NCBI GenBank assembly: GCA_031308135.1
Contig: JAHLJT010000631.1
Coordinates: 176,316,282 to 176,380,281, forward strand
Direction: 5' to 3'
Origin: Acheta domesticus
Lineage: Eukaryota > Arthropoda > Insecta > Orthoptera > Gryllidae
Length of the DNA stretch: 64,000 nucleotides
In this document: in pieces, positions 59,380 to 64,000 of the stretch
Position numbering within the stretch: position 1 is the first letter of the stretch
How the letters are laid out: each line of letters starts with the position of its first letter
Position numbers and translations under genes: made by a program
Notes under the pieces: model-generated
What the model saw: only the letters and a program-made list of their open reading frames with translations
Databases searched by the model: none
Told to the model about the DNA's origin: nothing

Positions 59380-60780
59380 TCCTTTTTACTTTCTCGCCTT
59401 ACGAACACTTCGTAATGTGATATACCAGAATATTACAAATTTTATTTAATAATATTAGCTGTACATGGGGTGGATAAATGGGTATACAATATGGCGGTAT
59501 ACGGCCTTAGCAACGACAGCGCAGAGGTTGGCAAGGTCAACAAACTGTACACAGGCCTTGAAGATGTCAGGATGCTGGCTAGATAGCTAAAGAAAATAAG
59601 ATGTGATTGGTTCAAAAACGAATGACTGACGGGGGTCGCGGCTACTTGGGTTTGTAAGAGACGCACGGGTTGGCTAGTGAAGACTAGACAGTCTAATTTT
59701 GCCGCTGTGTTTTGAAAAAATAGAATGAGGGACGCTTACCGAACCATAAAGGGTTAAAGAACGCATTGAACAGGACATTCTGATTCTGGGTGTCGTGGAG
59801 TGAAGATCGCGGATTTTGCTAGTAGATGACGTGGTGTAAAGATCGTTTGCGGACATTATATTAGGAAAGTGGGACTTGTATATTTTTTTGTGAGAGAAGT
59901 AATAGTTTTTTCGGACTCTGAAAATTATTTGCCAGAAGTGAATTCGCGGAGGACTTGCACAGTTTTTTCGGATATTGCAGTTGAACTTTAATGTTTTACA
60001 TAACCAGTGGGAAAGATTAGGAACTGGGAGCATCGGATAAGAACCGATAAATAGTTTATGCAGTGTGGACTGGACGTGTCAGCAGGCAGCGCAAGACCGG
60101 AAGAGAGAAGCGAAACTTGGAACCAACAACGGTCAAGTGAGAAGCGACTACGGAGCGTCGGCAAGCAAAACGGTAAAGAAATACTGCAGTACAAAAGAGA
60201 TAACGCATTTAAAAGGTCATGACCATAAAATTAATTGTTAAAACTTAACTTTAAATAAATTATTGAATTTTGTTCTTTGGAAATGAAAGGAGTTTTCATT
60301 TGTCAATCATAATCTTTAATTAGTTGGAAGCATATAATTATTAAATTTCAGATTCCACGCCATACTGTATAGTTGGAAAGATCAGGTAATCGGCTATCGA
60401 GGCGATAGCGAGTATTTGTATCCGGACCCATCGACCCAAGCTAGCTGGATGTTTATACAATTTTGTTTAAATTAGATGGGAAAACTTTGGTAGTAATTAG
60501 TGTAACCTGTTTCTGGCGCCCAAATCTTAATATAAATTTGGAACAGGCCATAATTACAACCACACTCTTGATGAGACGATGACAAAGGTATATTTCAGTA
60601 AGGAGAGAAAGTTATGTAATCATGCGCCGGAAAACGGGTAATTTTCGCCAGAAAAACTCTTATAGCAGGGGTCTGGTAACGGACAAAGTGGATAAAACCT
60701 GTTGCTAAATTTAGAAAAAAAAATCCTCTATCTCGTGGTGTGGTCAAAATATATGCTTTGTTGCTCCTTGTTTTTAATAA
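59380..60780 (+). repeat. Family A copy 5, split by a 1182-bp insertion
   Basis: Left piece 59380-59415 (CTTTTTACTTTCTCGCC TTACGAACACTTCGTAA). The right piece, from 60598 (GTAAGGAGAGAAAGTTATG, ATCATGCGCCGGAAAACGGG, AGCAGGGGTCTGGTAACG, GTGGATAAAACC), runs to about 60780. Joined, they align with copy 4 read on its minus strand. The 3' half of the family is missing. Confidence 0.8.
59416..60597. mobile_element. TG...CA insertion with 4-bp TSD GTAA (solo-LTR-like)
   Basis: 1182 bp inserted in family A copy 5. It begins TGTGATATACC and ends GGTATATTTCA, giving 9 of 11 matching inverted end bases, and is flanked by GTAA at 59412-59415 and 60598-60601. TG/CA ends with a 4-bp duplication are typical of LTR retrotransposons, so a solo LTR or a deleted element is likely. 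TGGCGCCCAA at 60514-60523 resembles a tRNA primer-binding site. It sits in a hairpin (CCTGTT...CCAAAT/ATTTGG AACAGG), which leaves open whether it is a primer site or part of the LTR. An AATAAA signal occurs near 60255. No protein domains are present. Confidence 0.6.
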
Positions 60781-63700
60781 TGAACATGATTCACTACAAG
60801 GGGAAAAAAATTAGAACCTACACATTAGGGATAGGAAACTGAGGAGAAGGGAAGGAGTTATGAAACGTCCCAGGGCAAAGAAACAAATCCATACCCTTAA
60901 CAGAATTCCAATTCGCCGGTCTCCAAAGGCAGCGGCGCGGGCGGATAATGCGCCCGGAGGAAAGGTCCAGTGCACGCGGAATAAATCCCCGGAAGAGGCC
61001 TCGCCCCGCTGCAGCGCCTGCAGGCGGCGCCCCGCCGATAAGGCGCATTCGGCCCCTCGGCGGACACGACGCGCGCCGATGCGCCCTTTGGGACGCAGCT
61101 GCTGGAAGGGGGAGCACTGGACGCTCGAGTACTGTTACTGTGCGGAAGGGCACTATTTGATTGAAAAACAGGCTACTCGACAACAGAATTTATAAAGAAT
61201 AATTTATCTGTTATGCAAGGGGTCATGGAATAATTTTGGAGTCAACGTTTGTTTTGTATTTTATTTTTTATAAATTTTCATAATTTTAACTTTTAAATTG
61301 GCGTTTGAATTATATTGGCATCACTCTTACAAGTATTTTTTAAATTATTTATTTAGATGTGAAGTCCTCCTATCGTTGAGCTTAGGTGATGGCTACAATG
61401 CTTTTAGATGCTGTTACACAATGCAGCGCATAAATACTGAAAGACTTAAGACACGCAGAATGTAAATTGGATGTTGTAAAGCTAACCAACGTAAAAAAGT
61501 CTCAAAACGAAGTAATTATTGGAAAATGTTCATACTGATTAGGCAAGTTATCGAGCTGCCGGATTTAAAGGGTTGCATATTTAAAACCCATTTCCTGAAA
61601 GTTGATATTTTTGATACTATGTTATCATTTTTCAACTTATATTTTTAATAAGAAACTGAAATTTTCAGAAGTTGTAAATAACGGTGTCCTACATTTATTT
61701 TTATTACTTAAGTATTGTAACCGCTACTAATTCATATCATCTGGCCCCACATTATAGGCGCCACTGTAACCGATAATTCATTCGATCTGGCCCTACGTTA
61801 TGGTGCCACTGAAATGGTTGTATCATTTAATCTTTTCCTTACCCTCTCGCCAAAATCACTATATTTATTTATTACGTGGTTACAGAAAATTTCGTTGGTC
61901 GCAGGTCGTGGCTGGCTCATACGGGAATTACCTGTAAACTAATGTTCAATACTGCAGCATACCCAGGCTCATATTTAATTCAAAATAATAACACATCTTT
62001 TTGTGAAAAAAAGTTCGTTTCCGTTCTCATTAATTTATTTCTTTTCAAAAATAAGTGTTAACATGGAATTCTCTTCGCTTTCGTAAAGCCCTTACCCAAT
62101 AACTAGACAACATGTGAATACAACAATACAAAGACTTACCCGTACACACTCGCTTGGCAACGTCAACAATACAATATGCTACAATAACACTTAAAATCCA
62201 AATAAAACCAACTAACTTCTATTTAATTTATGTATGAATTCCTTTTTTTGTAAAATATTTATCTAATTTTCTTTTTTGTGCGTACGTTGACCATTTGTTA
62301 ATAAAAAACATTTATTTTTTTGTATACCTTTGCTCAGCTACGACTTGCATGCATTATACTTTATAAAATACTTCTCAGCATCTCTCTCAACTGATTTGCA
62401 AAGAATTTAAATTATTTTGTCTTAAATATTCTTGGTCTTGTACAGATTTAACTTGGAATACTACACAAAAAAATGCGGGCACTTCCCTTTGTCGAAATGC
62501 AGCCAGCACGGCGTCGTTGCCCCAAACACGGTCACCAGTTTTGCGTGCCCAATTGCACGCGCCGACAGAACTGCCTCACCAACTTTTACAAGAAAACTGT
62601 AGCCTCCAAGAATTGTTTTAATTACTCGCGACTGCGTTTTTTTCGAAGCACATACAAAATAAATTTCTTATTTTTAAGTATTTGCCGCGTCAGTATCTAA
62701 TTCTTGTGACAAAATTCTATGTCCATTAGCACTGCACTGTTCGATAAAATATTCTAAGTTCGGTTTGCAGAAAAATCTTATAACAGCCTGACATGAATTC
62801 GGTCTTGCCTTCACGAGCTCTGACTCAAAAGTGACACTAAATCAGCGGCGATTCACCATGAAAGTTCGTGTTGTCTACTGTTTTTACAAACACCGGCGAA
62901 TTCCATTCTTGCATCCTCTACTGTTGTTTCATAAAATTTTCTAAAATCTAAAATATTAGTTATTTTGACATGACATTACATTTCTTTATTACTACTTGTG
63001 CTGAACGTCCGAGTTTTATTGCCAAAGTATACGTTTCTAACGCTTAATATGCCGAAAATGATGAATTTCTATGTCAAAATTATGCACTGCTTCGGCAATT
63101 GTTTTCGACATTATTAACATACAAGATTTCTTCAAAATAAATAATTCCGACGTTCTATAAGTCTTTTAAGCATTCCATAATTTCGCTAATTTTAAATTAT
63201 GCTGATTTGCAACGCCTTTCGTCGCCCACATCAAGGTTTCTTCATAAAATCTTGACATTTATGTTATTGTATTTGAACGTGTCACGTGAACGTTTCTCCA
63301 TTGCTACATATTCAAAATTTAAGCGAACCCGTCGTCCGATGCGTCCAAACAAAGACCAAAATGTTTATTTATTCCATCTCTAATTTGCTATTTCGTCAGA
63401 CTTTATTTCTGTACGCGTTTTCAAAATTATCAAATATGATTTTCCGCGGCGTGTCATTCTTTTGTTTTGTCACTATCGATTCAAGTACAGACCGGCCTCT
63501 TAGCTACGGGTTCATGTATAGTTGGGCCGCTTCCTGCTATATTCAATATTCAATGTTCACATTTATTTCGAAACTGTTTATGGGGAATTTCGGGGTTTCT
63601 ATGCAATAGATGAAACCATTACAGTATGTTCCATTCAGCAAAATTTATTTACAAGAAAACGCGGTAAAAAATTGTATGAGAAAATACTATCTAAAAAAGT

Positions 63701-64000
63701 AAACATTTTTCAAAATTGTTGTTTTAGTTTTGTTATGATTGATATATCTGTATCCTGTAAAAAATTCATTAACCTAATTTCAATAGATTCTGAGAGTTGG
63801 ACTAAAACATTTAACATTGCCCTGAATTAACATTGTCCGGGCATTCTATGTCTCCATGGACAACTGGCTTTAGTATGCCATAACAACAGGTTACTTTGCT
63901 GAATCCATGGTATTGCGCTTGCCTAGGCGTGAAAATAACTCAGCCGTGTTTGCTACAAGTTGGTTGCAGAGAGATAGGCAGAAAGAGAGACAGAGAGGGA
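60781..64000. other. Gene-free stretch with CpG island at 60920-61110
   Basis: The island has open frames on both strands; the plus frame contains a Cys-rich CWKGEHWTLEYCYCAEGHY stretch that I do not recognise. The remainder is AT-rich with ORFs of 60-107 codons (for example 63286-63609), none with family features. The window ends in a GA-rich run. Confidence 0.4.

Noticed and set aside
1..64000. CRISPR arrays, prokaryotic operons or phage genes
   Set aside because: No regularly spaced repeats with unique spacers and no clustered prokaryotic-type ORFs; the introns and transposon types are those of an animal nuclear genome.

Overview
The window is AT-rich, repeat-dense nuclear DNA of an animal, most probably an insect. 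It has introns with GT/AG borders, no operons or ribosome-binding sites, long gene-free stretches, and fossil DNA transposons, Helitrons, non-LTR retrotransposons and tRNA-like SINEs of the kinds common in arthropod genomes. I cannot name the species. Nearly all longer ORFs are chance readings of repeats or of GC-rich islands.

The only host gene I can argue for is at the left, on the minus strand. Three extremely GC-rich exons (5019-5560, 4096-4271, 2818-3041) join with matching phases into 314 open codons. The product has several hydrophobic segments and looks like the N-terminal part of an insect gustatory-receptor-like seven-transmembrane chemoreceptor. Its C-terminal exons are not visible and may lie left of base 1.

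The rest is a mosaic of mobile elements, several dated by target-site duplications (TSDs). A CAGTGTTGTCAAG-ended MITE family has copies at 1-104 (cut by the window edge), 985-1217, 10934-11164 and 56935-57180. A 5'-truncated Jockey-like LINE lies at 8399-9360 and a decayed CR1/L2-like LINE at about 31625-33195. A 3977-bp hAT element with a broken transposase lies at 17318-21294. A Helitron lies at 41054-42492. A 1845-bp element at 50208-52052 has P-element-like ends (CATG termini, 8-bp TSD) and THAP-domain remnants. A 1182-bp TG...CA insertion with a 4-bp TSD lies at 59416-60597. SINE-like units, two degraded arthropod repeat-protein pseudogenes, minisatellites and microsatellites fill further space.

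Two nested insertions can be resolved from the window alone. The hAT element sits inside a short repeat (family B) whose uninterrupted relative is at 59238-59379. The TG...CA element splits a copy of a longer non-coding repeat (family A), whose intact relatives are at 13050-14530 and 24230-24960. I found no CRISPR array, tRNA or rRNA gene. I saw no clearly new molecular system. The best candidates for follow-up are the P/THAP element, the GC-extreme chemoreceptor-like gene, and the non-coding family A with its internal tandem units.
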